A stretch of DNA of 64,000 bases. It comes from Gracilariopsis chorda (Eukaryota > Rhodophyta > Florideophyceae > Gracilariales > Gracilariaceae). The translations under genes and the position numbers were made by a program. The DNA is taken from the NCBI GenBank assembly GCA_003194525.1, contig NBIV01000195.1, positions 1 through 64,000 on the forward strand. Reading direction: 5' to 3'. Below are positions 8,661-18,539 of this stretch, one piece after another (position 1 is the stretch's first letter; each line of letters starts with the position of its first letter). The notes under the pieces were generated by a model. It ran no database searches. It was not told the DNA's origin and was given only the letters and a program-made list of their open reading frames with translations.

Positions 8661-11600
8661 TTAATTCGAACCTTGACCATTGGATTTCAATATGTATGCC
8701 CCCTCCTTAAGGTCGCGCTCCGTGCGGCCCATGCGGCGCCAAAACCTAAGGACAAAGTTCTCCGGGATGTTCTCCCGGGGTTCCCATGTGTCCTCAGAGG
8801 GTTTGTAGCCGTACCAATGGACACGGTATTTGACGACGCCGTCGTCGTCAATGCCGGCATTGACCACACGGTCTATAGCGCTTTCCTTAGGAAGTGAAGA
8901 TACGTCCTTCGGAACATCCACAGGCCACTCCTCGGGGAGATCCATCTCGTCCAAAGGGGCGTAACCATCATTGGCCAACTGGGACGGTACTCCGTCGTTG
9001 TGTTCCTCTTGGGATGAGGGGGCCAGTGGGTCAGCCGAGACGGCCTTTGGAAGTGGTGTAGCGATCAATGGATCTGCCGTAACTACCTTAGGGCGGGACG
9101 AAAGCTGCTCGTCCGTAGGTGTAGAGTCCTGTACGGCGGAATTGGGAGCATCTGAAGGGGCGTCCTCAGGAGTTTCCAAAGGGGAACCAGTGGGCTTCGG
9201 CGGCATAGGCGCGGCCGTAACGCGGTCAATTGCGACGGTGTCCTGTAGGCCATCGATTTCAATAGTGACCGTATGGGACGTAGCTGAGAGAACCTTATAG
9301 GGACCAGTGGACCGTGGGAGGAGCTTTCGAGTGATGACCTCGATATCGTGCTGCGGCTTATCCGATGGAGCGCGGTCTAAGTAGACCATGTCACCGGCCT
9401 TAAAGGATAGCGTAAACCTGACGGACTTATCGAAGTCATCCTTGTACCTCCGTTGGGACTTGTTCAACCGTGCTCTGGCTGTACGGATGATATCGTCAAT
9501 CCGCTTCCGGGTGTACCGTTTGGCCTGGGCAGGGGTCATTTCTGCCGTGAAGTCCTGTGGTATCCAGCTGTCCTTAAGGTCAACCGCGAAGTGCGGGGGC
9601 TGTCGCGTGAGCGTTAGGTCGAAGGGTGTAGTCCCCGTGGACCGATGGACTTGCGTGTTATACGCATAGACCAGTGGTCCGACGTAGTCATCCCAATCGG
9701 CCTGGTGCTCTGCAACATAATGCACCAACCTGTTCTTAATGGTTCTATTGAAGCGCTCAGCCTGTCCATTGGTCTGCGGATGATAAGCCGTTGTGGTGAC
9801 GTGCTTAATTCCTAAGGTCGAACAGACGTGAGCGAAGAATTTCGACACGAATTGTGGCCCGTTGTCCGATAGGAGATAAAGTGGCAGACCATATGGATAC
9901 ACCCAATGGGTCAAGAACGCCATTGCTACGTCAGTGGCCGTAGTGGACCTCATGGGAATAGCTCTGGTGAGCTTGGTGAACCGATCGGTAAGCACCAATA
10001 TAAATTTGTTCCCATGGGTCGTTGACGGTAATGGCCCTAGGATATCCGTAGCGATAAACTCCAGTGGTCCTGCGGCTGGGAACAGCTTCAACTTGGCCTG
10101 ATGGATGGTTTTCGAGCCGCGTGCTTTCACGCACGAAGCGCATGTCCTAGAGGTTTGCCAGAGGTCATTAGCCATAAAGGGCCAGTAGAAATGTTTCCTT
10201 AAGGACTGATACATTCTTGTTCCGCCAGGATGGCCGGCCAACCGGGGGTAATGGGCGAGGTATAGAACTCGTGCCCTGAGGACCTTGGGAATGACCCGCT
10301 GGATTGCTCCGTCCAGAGGGGCTCTGCGACAGAGCAGTCCGAATCGGTCGTAGTCGAACAGACAGCCAGGGGTCCCGACGAGGTCAGCCTGGTTTTTGCA
10401 GTACTCGTCGTCCTTTTGGGCCTGAAGGAGCTCATCCAGCGTGATGGGCAAGAGCTCCTTTTCCTCTGGTTGAACCGCATGAACCTCAAGGGTCCGCGCT
10501 TCGCTATCGTCATCCATAGGCCAGTCCACAAGGTAAACTGCATTCACGTCCACATCGGAGTCATCGCAATTAACGCGTCCTAGAAGGAAGTCATCCTCAT
10601 GGTCAGATTCATAACCTGAAAGGTCCGGCGTGGGTAGCTCGTCGTCCAGTGGGGATTCGTCGGTGCCGTCGGTTAGGATCCTAGAGAGGGCATCCGCTGC
10701 TCGGTGCTTGATCCCCGGCCTATAGGCAACGTCGAAATCAAACTCCGACAGGCGCAATCTCCATCGGGCGAGCCTGCTGGACGCGTCGGTCATGTTCATA
10801 AGCCACCTGAGGGAATGATGATCAGTCCTAATGGTAAAGCGGACTCCTTCCAAGTATGGCCTTAAGGTTAATACTGACCAGACAATGGCTAAGCACTCCT
10901 TCTCGGACGTGCTATAATTCCGCTCTGGGCTCGTTAGCGAGCGGCTCCAATATCCAATTGGTCTATAGTCCTTCGGAGATTCTTGTTCCTGGAGGAGAAC
11001 ACATCCAATTTGGCCATCGGACGCATCCGTATCAAGGATGTACGGTTTGTCCGGTTTAGGCAAGGCCAATATAGGAGGGTTCAGAAGCTTATCCCGCAGG
11101 GCCTCAAAAGCTTCGTATTGTTCGTCCGTCAGGCAATCGAACTCCGATGGGGTCCCTTTGCGCAGCATGTCGTTAAGCGGCGCAGCGATCTTTGCAAACC
11201 CTTGGACAAAGCGACGATAGACGTTGCACAGACCTAAAAAAGAACGCAACTCCGTATGGGTCCTGGGGGGCTTAGCTTGCCGTATGGCGTCAGTCGTCCT
11301 CGAGGCAACCTGTAGGCAGCCAGGGCGGACCACATGGCCAAGATAATCCACAGAGGACTGGAAAAAGAAGCACTTGGGGAGCTTCAAAGTTATTCCGGCC
11401 TCACGGAGAATCCTCAGGACTGTTCTAACATGGGAGAAATGTTCACCAATGGTCTTCGAAAAGATGATAACGTCATCCAAGTAGACCAGCGCGAACTTCC
11501 ATTTGACCCTAGATAGGATAATGTCCATTGCCCTCTGGAACGTCGCGGGTGCGTTCATTAATCCAAAGGGCATCCGAATGAATCGGAAAAGTCCCTCGTG

Positions 11601-12923
11601 GGTCGTAAACGTGGTCAGCGGCTTCGCGTCATCGTCCAGTGGTATTTGCCAATATCCCCAATTGGCGTCCAAGGTGGTAAAGACAGCTGCCTCTCCTAAG
11701 GAATCGAGACAGTCGTCCATCCGGGGGATAGGGTACGAATCCCGTTTGGTCATAGCGTTGAGCTTCCTATAGTCAACGCAAAACTTGACGGAGCCATCCT
11801 TCTTGGCCACAAGGACAAAAGGGCTTGCCCATTCGGACTGATGAGGAGGAGCTGGCTCGATGACGTTGGCCCTCCTCATCTTGTCCATCTGTTCGGCCAC
11901 GATGGTTCTTCCTTTTAGGCCCGTCCTATAGGGGTGCTGGTACACTGGCTTCGCGTCGTCCTTAAGGTCAATTCGGTGCTTTGTCGCCCGAATCTCGCCT
12001 AGCTGGCCAGACCACATGGATTTGAATTCCCGAAGGAGCTCTATAACCTGAGGCCTATAGGATTCGAATTCGTCGCCCATGTTGACGTCCCCCTCCCAGG
12101 ACTCGACGTCCTCGTCGTCGTCCGGTTGGGAGTTGTCCATATTGGTTTCCATAATGGCCACAGGAGCTGGCAGGGCGATGCCAACTACTGTTCCTTTAGG
12201 TAATCGAACCGGGTGGTCAGTGAAGTTACTGATACTGACCACAAAGGGCTGCCGCGGACGGATGTCCATAACTCCATTGGCCATAAGGGTGAGTTGACGC
12301 CGGATCGTCTTGGGATGATTCTGCAGCGTCAAAAGACCAGAGGACTCGCACTGAACCCAAGCGGTGGTCTGAGTCATCGCAGGGATGACCAGGGCTTTTG
12401 TGAGCCTGACCTTATTGGACACAGTGTTCGTCGCCAGTGGAGGTTTCCGCGGGTTTGCCTCAGGTCCCGGCTTGGAACCTATCAGGGCCACAGGATGTGC
12501 GCGATAGAACGCGACTTTCCGAAGGCCAGGGTAGATGGCCTTCACGTAGCGGTCGATGAAGGAAGTCCCAAGGATACATTCCGCTCCCAAGTTTGGACAT
12601 ACGAGGAACCACGTGCGGACTCGCAAACTGCCCAGTTGGACAAATAAAGAAATGATTCCTTTAATGGCCATTGGTCTGCGCGAAGCATCAGTGATCCTAG
12701 GGGTCTTCCTCACCTGAACCTTGTCTTCCCAACCACTCGGTAGGACCTTAGGATGTACCAAATTGGGCCCAGCGCCCGTGTCCAGCACACTCGTAGCCAC
12801 TCTAGAGTGTGAGGGGCGGAGTCCTATGGTCATTCGAACTTTATAGTTCTCCTTCCTCAGGACACAAATAGGGTCCTGGTCATCCAGCGACGGCTCCAAA
12901 GGGTCGTCGATCCATTCGTCCAT
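8661..12923 (-). CDS. pol: Element B Pol polyprotein, 1,420 aa, intact
   Basis: Protease, reverse transcriptase, RNase H, integrase and chromodomain in one open frame, the normal Ty3/gypsy order. Protease: LDTGAG with Asp48. RT: residues about 345-540, Asp419 in TTLDANWGYW and YLDD at 481-484. RNase H: Asp631, Glu675, Asp701, Asp744. Integrase: zinc-binding His891, His898, Cys928, Cys931, and the triad Asp960 (TDILG), Asp1020 (LLSDNGPQF), Glu1056 (NGQAERFNR). Chromodomain about 1348-1397 (YRVHWYGYKPSEDTWEP). All key residues are present. The frame is open well upstream of the ATG at 12923 and overlaps the end of gag in the -1 register, so Pol is probably made as a Gag-Pol fusion by frameshifting rather than from its own start. 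Confidence 0.96.
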   Translation of the reverse strand: MDEWIDDPLEPSLDDQDPICVLRKENYKVRMTIGLRPSHSRVATSVLDTGAGPNLVHPKVLPSGWEDKVQVRKTPRITDASRRPMAIKGIISLFVQLGSLRVRTWFLVCPNLGAECILGTSFIDRYVKAIYPGLRKVAFYRAHPVALIGSKPGPEANPRKPPLATNTVSNKVRLTKALVIPAMTQTTAWVQCESSGLLTLQNHPKTIRRQLTLMANGVMDIRPRQPFVVSISNFTDHPVRLPKGTVVGIALPAPVAIMETNMDNSQPDDDEDVESWEGDVNMGDEFESYRPQVIELLREFKSMWSGQLGEIRATKHRIDLKDDAKPVYQHPYRTGLKGRTIVAEQMDKMRRANVIEPAPPHQSEWASPFVLVAKKDGSVKFCVDYRKLNAMTKRDSYPIPRMDDCLDSLGEAAVFTTLDANWGYWQIPLDDDAKPLTTFTTHEGLFRFIRMPFGLMNAPATFQRAMDIILSRVKWKFALVYLDDVIIFSKTIGEHFSHVRTVLRILREAGITLKLPKCFFFQSSVDYLGHVVRPGCLQVASRTTDAIRQAKPPRTHTELRSFLGLCNVYRRFVQGFAKIAAPLNDMLRKGTPSEFDCLTDEQYEAFEALRDKLLNPPILALPKPDKPYILDTDASDGQIGCVLLQEQESPKDYRPIGYWSRSLTSPERNYSTSEKECLAIVWSVLTLRPYLEGVRFTIRTDHHSLRWLMNMTDASSRLARWRLRLSEFDFDVAYRPGIKHRAADALSRILTDGTDESPLDDELPTPDLSGYESDHEDDFLLGRVNCDDSDVDVNAVYLVDWPMDDDSEARTLEVHAVQPEEKELLPITLDELLQAQKDDEYCKNQADLVGTPGCLFDYDRFGLLCRRAPLDGAIQRVIPKVLRARVLYLAHYPRLAGHPGGTRMYQSLRKHFYWPFMANDLWQTSRTCASCVKARGSKTIHQAKLKLFPAAGPLEFIATDILGPLPSTTHGNKFILVLTDRFTKLTRAIPMRSTTATDVAMAFLTHWVYPYGLPLYLLSDNGPQFVSKFFAHVCSTLGIKHVTTTAYHPQTNGQAERFNRTIKNRLVHYVAEHQADWDDYVGPLVYAYNTQVHRSTGTTPFDLTLTRQPPHFAVDLKDSWIPQDFTAEMTPAQAKRYTRKRIDDIIRTARARLNKSQRRYKDDFDKSVRFTLSFKAGDMVYLDRAPSDKPQHDIEVITRKLLPRSTGPYKVLSATSHTVTIEIDGLQDTVAIDRVTAAPMPPKPTGSPLETPEDAPSDAPNSAVQDSTPTDEQLSSRPKVVTADPLIATPLPKAVSADPLAPSSQEEHNDGVPSQLANDGYAPLDEMDLPEEWPVDVPKDVSSLPKESAIDRVVNAGIDDDGVVKYRVHWYGYKPSEDTWEPRENIPENFVLRFWRRMGRTERDLKEGAYILKSNGQGSN

Positions 12924-13024
12924 TGGTTGGTGAGACTCCGAAGGACTTCTGGAGTCAGATGACTCCTGTCCATCGGGGTTGAGGCAGGGATTCTCAGAGG
13001 GGCGGCTTGCCTCAGGTCGCTCCT

Positions 13025-15199
13025 CTACGCGTTTTCCTGTTCGGTCTTTCCGTGACGGTCCACTGGAGCTTCCACGGGGGTCACCTGAGGGACAGTATCC
13101 GTATCGGAAATATCGACAGCGTTGACCTGAGAGGCTGGAGCCTCCCGCGGCGTGGCGTATCGACTAGACCCTGAGGACTGATTCCGCTGGTACTGACGAG
13201 GGTAATTTCCCTCCGCCCTCCTGGCATGGAAGTTCTCATCCCTTAGGGCCAACAGGTTCTTGCGAACGTCCTCCGGCATGAACTTCATGCAATCACACGG
13301 CCCGGCCGTGGAAAGGCAGAGGTAGCAAGGGGGCCCGCGGGTGAATACGTCCTTCCTAGGTTGGACGAAAGTATACCGCGGCGTCGTTTGTCCAGATGGA
13401 GTAGTAGTAGTTCCAGTGGCCGATATGGATGGAGCACCAGACGGAGCGGAAGAAAAAGAGAGCGCAAGGATATCTCCTTCTTCCGAACGGATGTTACCAG
13501 TGGACTCGCTTTCAGAAGAGTTGACCATATGGACTTTGGAACTCTTCCTTAAGGGTGATGCTCGGCCTCTGGTATCCAAGTCAGCCGCTCGGCGGGATGT
13601 CCTATAGGTCTTGCCGTATCCTTCGGCATATGTGACCAGCTGTCGGAACGAGAGGCGTTGGTTGTCCGAGTGGTGATTACGCACGTGAGTCCTAATGGCC
13701 GGCAGCAATCCAGCGATGAAGTGCTGCTTGAGTCGCCCTTCGGAAAACACATTCCCACAGCGGTACGCCTTCTTCCACAGTTGGTCAGCAAAGTCCGTTT
13801 CGGTTACGTTAGTGCTTTGCCTAAAGGAAATCACGTCCTGATGGGCATCCATGATTACGTCATCAGTGGCGTACGTCTCCAAAAGGTAATGGACGACCTC
13901 TGGGTAGGACCTAAGGAGCTCCCTATCGGTCGCATCCATTGGGTCACTGGAACCGGAGATCTTCGAAACCACATGGTCACGCGCTTGTCCACTGAGGAAA
14001 AACTGAAACAGATACAGAGCGGCTCCCTCGTGGACGCCGTTCTGGTCGCAGGCCGTACGGAATTGAGACAGAAACCTAAGGACAGCAATCGGGTCAGCGC
14101 CCGAGAATTTGTCCGTGACGGTAAGCTGCATCCGTTTGGCCCACTTGGTGACTCGTCGAGCCACCGAACCGGAATACCTTGAGGACCTGTTGTCCAGTCG
14201 GTAAGTCCGATAGTCCAACACTTTCTTAAAAAGTTCGTTGGTGGTTGCCAGCGGCCTGAGGCGTCGAACAGCCGCCTCATCCGCGTCCGTATCGGTCGAA
14301 ACTGACGAGTCCGAACTGGACCCGTCATCGCTCTCGTCCGAATGGTCTCTCCTCTTCCTCGACTTCTTGTTCCTTCTAGGTCTTCTATTCTTCCTTCGGT
14401 CAGCACTTCGCTCGTCCAATGGAGCGATCTCGACATCGCCAAATCCGATGGGTCTGCGGGCCTGCTGGGAGCCCTGGTACCTCATGGGTCGTGCAGTCAT
14501 TAGGCCTTCTTGCCGGGGAGGCTCTCTTCCACTCCCTGGGTGCACTTCCATTTGGTCGTCCTGTTGGTTTACTCGGCGAGGGGCTGGTAAAGCAGCCACT
14601 CCCGGGGGTTCGGAGTGTGGTTGCCACACGGAGGCCGAAGGAATACTTTGAATATTGGCCGCGAGGGCCGGGGTGCCTACCTGGCGTGTGACCTCCGTCC
14701 GTATGGTCGAGGCCATGGCTTCCACGAAGGTCGTGGATTCCAGGACCTGAGGAACGAGGCGAGTAATCCGTTGGTCAATCATTCCGTCAAGGACCTCTGG
14801 AACACGCGTATCCAAAAGGGACTGGACGTGCTCCTCACAGAGCCGTTTCAGCTGCGGCCAAAGGACATCTGCGAGACCCCTGGAGAGGTCTTCCCTCACA
14901 TCTGGAGAAGCTTCCTGTAGGTCTTGCGTCGGCGTGGCCGGCTGGGAATTGATCCTGTTAAGGCGTGAGCGGAGACGAGCGGCCAAATTGGACTCTCTCG
15001 CAATCCGTTCAGGATTATCCACGGGGGTCAATGGACGCCCTAAAGGTTGACTGCGCGTACTCCGTCGGTCACTGCTCGCATCGGCCGCGAGGCCAATGGT
15101 TTCAGGAACCGTCGACAGTCCACTGGGGCCAGCCTGTGGCGTCCTCTGGTCATCTGGTCGGTTGTTATTTTCGGTATCCATGGGGCGGTTGCTTGTCAT
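13025..15199 (-). CDS. gag: Element B Gag protein, 724 aa, intact
   Basis: Structural particle protein. The N-terminal 230 residues are largely disordered; a strongly basic run (RRPRRNKKSRKRRD) is followed by a Ser/Asp-rich segment, then the Ty3/gypsy Gag core (DYRTYRLDNRSSRYSG, DPIAVLRFLSQFRTA, LYLFQFFLSGQARDHVV, SYPEVVHYLLETYAT, FRQSTNVTETDFA). Near the C-terminus is a cysteine cluster CYLCLSTAGPCDC, in the position of a zinc knuckle but without the usual histidine; D's Gag has a standard CCHC there. The start ATG lies about 80 nt after the primer-binding site. The C-terminus overlaps the Pol frame, with the last codons CAG GAA AAC GCG TAG. Homologous to C's gag (26673-27227) and more distantly to D's. 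Confidence 0.94.
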   Translation of the reverse strand: MTSNRPMDTENNNRPDDQRTPQAGPSGLSTVPETIGLAADASSDRRSTRSQPLGRPLTPVDNPERIARESNLAARLRSRLNRINSQPATPTQDLQEASPDVREDLSRGLADVLWPQLKRLCEEHVQSLLDTRVPEVLDGMIDQRITRLVPQVLESTTFVEAMASTIRTEVTRQVGTPALAANIQSIPSASVWQPHSEPPGVAALPAPRRVNQQDDQMEVHPGSGREPPRQEGLMTARPMRYQGSQQARRPIGFGDVEIAPLDERSADRRKNRRPRRNKKSRKRRDHSDESDDGSSSDSSVSTDTDADEAAVRRLRPLATTNELFKKVLDYRTYRLDNRSSRYSGSVARRVTKWAKRMQLTVTDKFSGADPIAVLRFLSQFRTACDQNGVHEGAALYLFQFFLSGQARDHVVSKISGSSDPMDATDRELLRSYPEVVHYLLETYATDDVIMDAHQDVISFRQSTNVTETDFADQLWKKAYRCGNVFSEGRLKQHFIAGLLPAIRTHVRNHHSDNQRLSFRQLVTYAEGYGKTYRTSRRAADLDTRGRASPLRKSSKVHMVNSSESESTGNIRSEEGDILALSFSSAPSGAPSISATGTTTTPSGQTTPRYTFVQPRKDVFTRGPPCYLCLSTAGPCDCMKFMPEDVRKNLLALRDENFHARRAEGNYPRQYQRNQSSGSSRYATPREAPASQVNAVDISDTDTVPQVTPVEAPVDRHGKTEQENA

Positions 15200-15282
15200 T
15201 ACCAGTCCGTCGGTCCAAAGTCCAAAGGTAGAATCCCGTAAATTCTTCTTTCCTAAAGGTCTGTATCGAAACGTCCAAAGGG

Positions 15283-15302
15283 GATTCTAGGTCGGGAGAC
15301 CA
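15283..15302 (-). promoter_or_regulatory. Element B primer-binding site
   Basis: The plus strand reads gattctaggtcgggagacca, two bases from the 5' LTR. As a tRNA 3' end this fits the geometry exactly: half T-loop, 5-nt T-stem strand CTAGG, 7-nt acceptor strand TCGGGAG, discriminator A, CCA. The same 20 nt occur at D's primer site (57283-57302). The amino-acid identity of the tRNA cannot be decided from this. Confidence 0.9.
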
Positions 15303-15304
15303 AA

Positions 15305-15782
15305 TGTAGGATAGTGAGCCAAGTGGGCAAGCTCCTAATGGTCTCGTGGTAGCGTGGCAGAGCTGGGGGGTCCTAAGGTTAATGAAGCGGCGGCGACACC
15401 TCTGGTAATGTTGGCGCAATGGGGTGGCGCTGACTACGCAGTCCTACAGGTCGGAATTGCGGTAGCGATACCTTGAAGGCCAAAGGGAATTGTGAGTACC
15501 GAGTACGGGGGTGCTCAAGACTCACAAGGGTGTCTGAGTTTACTGTCCCTAGGGGAGGCGCAGCTCGAGGTGCCTAAGTATCGGCACCGAGGCGCCTCGA
15601 CCCTGTGGCACTGTAAAGTGCCCTACTCTACAGTAGCTATATCTAGTCCTATGGTTACTAATTCAATAAAACTAAATAAATTATATAAAATACAGATAGC
15701 CATCCTTGGGCCAGATACACAACGTGTATCGTCCACATGGGTCTCCAGAGTTGCGGAATCCACTGGACTTCACTATCTCACA
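15305..15782 (-). repeat. Element B 5' LTR (right copy, 478 bp)
   Basis: Identical to 6758-7235. It is followed by the target duplication AACTG (15783-15787). Confidence 0.95.
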
Positions 15783-15837
15783 AACTGCACTGTTGCATTG
15801 GAGCAAGATCTCAACACCACCCCGTACTATAATGATA

Positions 15838-16440
15838 TACACACAAGTAGAAGCGGCCTTCGGCCGCGGGCGGCGCTGCGCGCCGCTGTGGTGGGGCAAT
15901 TGGAAGGGATTCGCATGCGTTTTTGCTCGCTATCGCTCCGAAACGGCCTGCAAAGCAATGAAGGCTGCGGCGCAGAGAGTGAATATGGTAGAGTTGCGGT
16001 TGAGCGCTCGCGCTTTGGTGATTGGCTGGCACTGCAGTTGTGTATAGAGAGTACAGTAGATTGTAATTGGCTGGCACGGCCAAAACAACTGTAGTGCCAG
16101 GCACTGTGCAGTGGGGTGGCTGGCACTGCTGCAGTGACAGCCAGGTAGCAGCTGCTGCAGTCAACATGCAGCAGCAACCAATGAGCTCTGAGCTCTGCTG
16201 CTGCTGCTGCTGAATTTTTCAAGTAGCGGGAAGGCGTGAAAATTGTTTGCACCGACGGGGGCGTGCAAGATAATTTTTTGGCGCAACCCCTCTTGTCAAT
16301 CAACAACACCCCCCTCGTATATGTGTAATCCATTATAGTACGGAGGTGTTGAGAAAAGGGCAGGCGGCCTTCGGCCGCGGGCAGCGCCGCGCGCCGCGCG
16401 CCGCGATGGAGGAGTGATAAACACCGGTCAGAAGAAAAAA
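15838..16440 (+). repeat. Palindrome- and CAG-rich repeat, unit 1
   Basis: Begins with the hairpin GCGGCC-ttc-GGCCGC (15853-15867), then carries CTGGCACTGCAG motifs, a CTG run near 16195-16212, a cgcaacccctcttgtcaatc block and a second GCGGCC hairpin (16364-16378). Read in reverse complement it matches 18804-19310 over most of its length, giving a widely spaced inverted repeat. It directly follows the 3' end of the minus-strand Helitron relic (16511-17830), and similar sequence follows the plus-strand Helitron at about 26040. It may therefore be a Helitron terminal region or a non-autonomous derivative. Confidence 0.7.
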
Positions 16441-16510
16441 AACGGTGGAGAAAGCAAAACCAGAGAAGCAAGTAGTTTAATTCAGTGAATGAAGAACGCA
16501 AGAAATATGA

Positions 16511-17389
16511 TTACGGTTGTGGAGGGATGCAGAACTGAATGGGTTCAGGCGGCAGTGGGTTGGTGATGTCCACAGGCATGGGATGAATTGTGTGCGCTTT
16601 TGCAGATGTAAGCTGCGTATCATGCAGGAGCAGCACATGGTCGTTACTTCGAACGTGCCACACTGCGACATACAGCTGACTGGCGCAGAACAAGTTGGAT
16701 CTCACGTCCACAACAAAGCAATCCAACCTCTTTTCCTTTCCTTTGTGAACGATAGCTGCGAACACGAGACGAATGGGCAACTGCATTCGAATGATGCGAA
16801 TGTCTGCGAAAGAAAACTCGAAGTCGATACGATACAGGAGCTGTCGTTCCAGCACCTGTCCGATCTCGTCGAATCGAGCCACCTGCATCGTAAACTGATC
16901 GACACGCACGACTACGACCAGCTTTCCGTTGACCACAGCGGAATGCAGCACGTTCCGAATGACCATAACTGGCACACTGATCTTCAACTCCAAGTTATGA
17001 GGCGGTACTCCAGTAGGCGCATACTGATATGCAAAATAGGGGACGATAGAACTTGCGAAGTCAGACTCTAGATTCTTTCCACGATCAGTTTGTACCGTCG
17101 TAGCTGACGGAAGAGTGAAGCGTTCACCAGGAAATAGATCTAGCGCTGCCGCATTGTGTTCGTCGACCAACTGGTTTGTGGAGGCAATGAGCACTTTGCT
17201 GAGATACACATCCTCCTTGCGTCGTGTTGTGAGCCACTTCCACAGAAATTGGTAGGCGGTTTGCATGCCAATGATACATCTGAGTCGTAGTGGAGCGTTG
17301 TTAAATATTGTATTGCGTGCAATGGAACGTAACAGTGACGCAAATGCCGTATCATCGGCTTGGCGTACTTGTTCGGTGAGGTACAGCAC
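16511..17389 (-). pseudogene. Helitron helicase C-terminal part, copy 1
   Basis: 292 open codons matching the C-terminal half of a Pif1-like helicase as found in Helitrons: LTEQVRQADDTAFASLLRSI, the LIASTNQLVDEHNAAAL block (helicase motif region V-VI), and a C-terminal region that includes LYVAVWHVRSNDHV, in the place of the Pif1 signature LYVALSR. The plus-strand copy at 25040-25963 is very similar, so these two sequences are inverted repeats. The frame is separated from its upstream part (17390-17830) by a stop at 17390. It is a fragment without Rep domain, so it cannot move on its own. Confidence 0.85.
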
Positions 17390-17830
17390 TTAAACCGAGC
17401 ACAATGTCCACAGATCACTCTTCCACGGCAATTCGTTGAAAATTTTTGTGTAAACTGGTCTCACATTTCCACTTGGCTTGGCCTCCATATACAACTGCGG
17501 CACCACTGGAAGCAGCTGGGCGTAGTCGCCGGATAGAACGATGGTCAAGCTCCCAAACGTAGGCGGGTTTTCCATTCCACTGCAGTGAAGATCTTTGAGC
17601 AACGCATTCATGAGTTCAAAGAGCTTTCGTGAGAGCATGGACGCCTCATCCAAGAAGAGCAGTTGTATTTCACGTAGCAGTTTTGCACGTTGAGATAGGG
17701 GACCGTACTTTGACAAAGTGGCTGTGGTGCTGCTTGTACTGTCCCTATCAGCTACACCCAGTCCGAGCAGGCTATGTAAAGTGCAGCCATCTTCGTACAA
17801 CGATGCTGCAATGCCTGTTGTAGCAGGCGA
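17390..17830 (-). pseudogene. Helitron helicase N-terminal part, copy 1, truncated
   Basis: Continues the helicase of 16511-17389 upstream. Visible: a TTGIAASLYEDG segment, HSLLGLGVAD, the Walker B-like LLFLDEASMLS and the downstream GDYAQLLPVV (helicase motif III). The Walker A loop and everything upstream are missing: helicase similarity stops at about 17825, exactly where the terminal inverted repeat of the 17826-19811 element begins. Residues coded beyond that point belong to the inserted element, not the helicase. The homologous plus copy lies at 24600-25040. Confidence 0.85.
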
Positions 17831-18109
17831 CCTGCACACGAGCTCGGCCTTGCCTAAATCCCAGGCCAGCAACAGTGCCTAAAGTAGCAACACTTTGCGA
17901 CACTGTGCTATTGGTCAAGCCTGAATGCGATACAAAACAGTGGTTAGGTTCAGCCTGCGAGATGCATTTGGCACTGCGCCAGTGCAGTATATACGTCTGT
18001 TGCAGGCATTTCTGCAATGAAACTTCAGTATACACTGCACTGGCGCAGTGCAACTTGCTACGCGTCGGAATGAACAGCCGAGTTTTGCTTCTGAGTGGCT
18101 GACACTACA

Positions 18110-18500
18110 ATTTGATTGTATTGAAAGCCATTCAGCAGCCATTGCACAGTCAAAATGCAGCAGCAGCAGTTGATTATCTGAACGCTTTGCTGCTGCTGCT
18201 GCTGCTGAATTTTTTTGATGGTAGGGAGGCGTTGCGCCAAATGGGCGTTTTGCATGCGCAAACGGCGTCATGCAAGACGATTTTGTGGCGCAACGCCTCC
18301 ATTCAATCAAGAACACCCCCCTCATACATGAACAAATACTTATAGTGGAGAGACAAGTGGAAACGGCCTTCGGCCGTCGGCGGCGCTGCGCGCCGCGTTG
18401 TTTTTGTAGCTTTGTGTATTTAGTAGCGTTTGGAGGCTCTCCGAGCACTTTGCTCGCTTGCGCTCGCAATAGCGCTCGTAGAACCACGAGGCGCCGCGGC
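18110..18500 (-). repeat. Palindrome- and CAG-rich repeat, unit 2
   Basis: Same family as unit 1: CTG run at about 18187-18207, ggaggcgttgcgccaaatg block, tcaatcaagaacaccccc block, and the hairpin CGGCC-ttc-GGCCG (18364-18376) next to a gcgctgcgcgccgc segment. No coding content is believed. Confidence 0.65.
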
Positions 18501-18539
18501 GCCTAGACTATGTGGAGCCTTAGGGGTTTTGTTTAGGTA

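Larger units (their letters stand above)
6758..15782 (-). mobile_element. Element B: complete Ty3/gypsy chromovirus, 9,025 bp
   Basis: Full-length element on the minus strand, bounded by two LTRs of 478 bp that I find identical, with an AACTG duplication at both ends. Inside are a 20-nt primer-binding site, uninterrupted gag and pol, a polypurine tract and a short antisense frame. Identical LTRs and open frames indicate very recent insertion and probable competence. The insertion interrupted a site reading TTTTCCCAACTGCACTG. The element is dense in the short palindromes CCANTGG and CCTNAGG in every part, including the LTR. Confidence 0.96.

Noticed and set aside
15283-15302. tRNA gene fragment
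   Set aside because: Only the last 20 nt of a tRNA are present, ending at CCA beside an LTR. That is a primer-binding site, since CCA is not encoded in eukaryotic tRNA genes.
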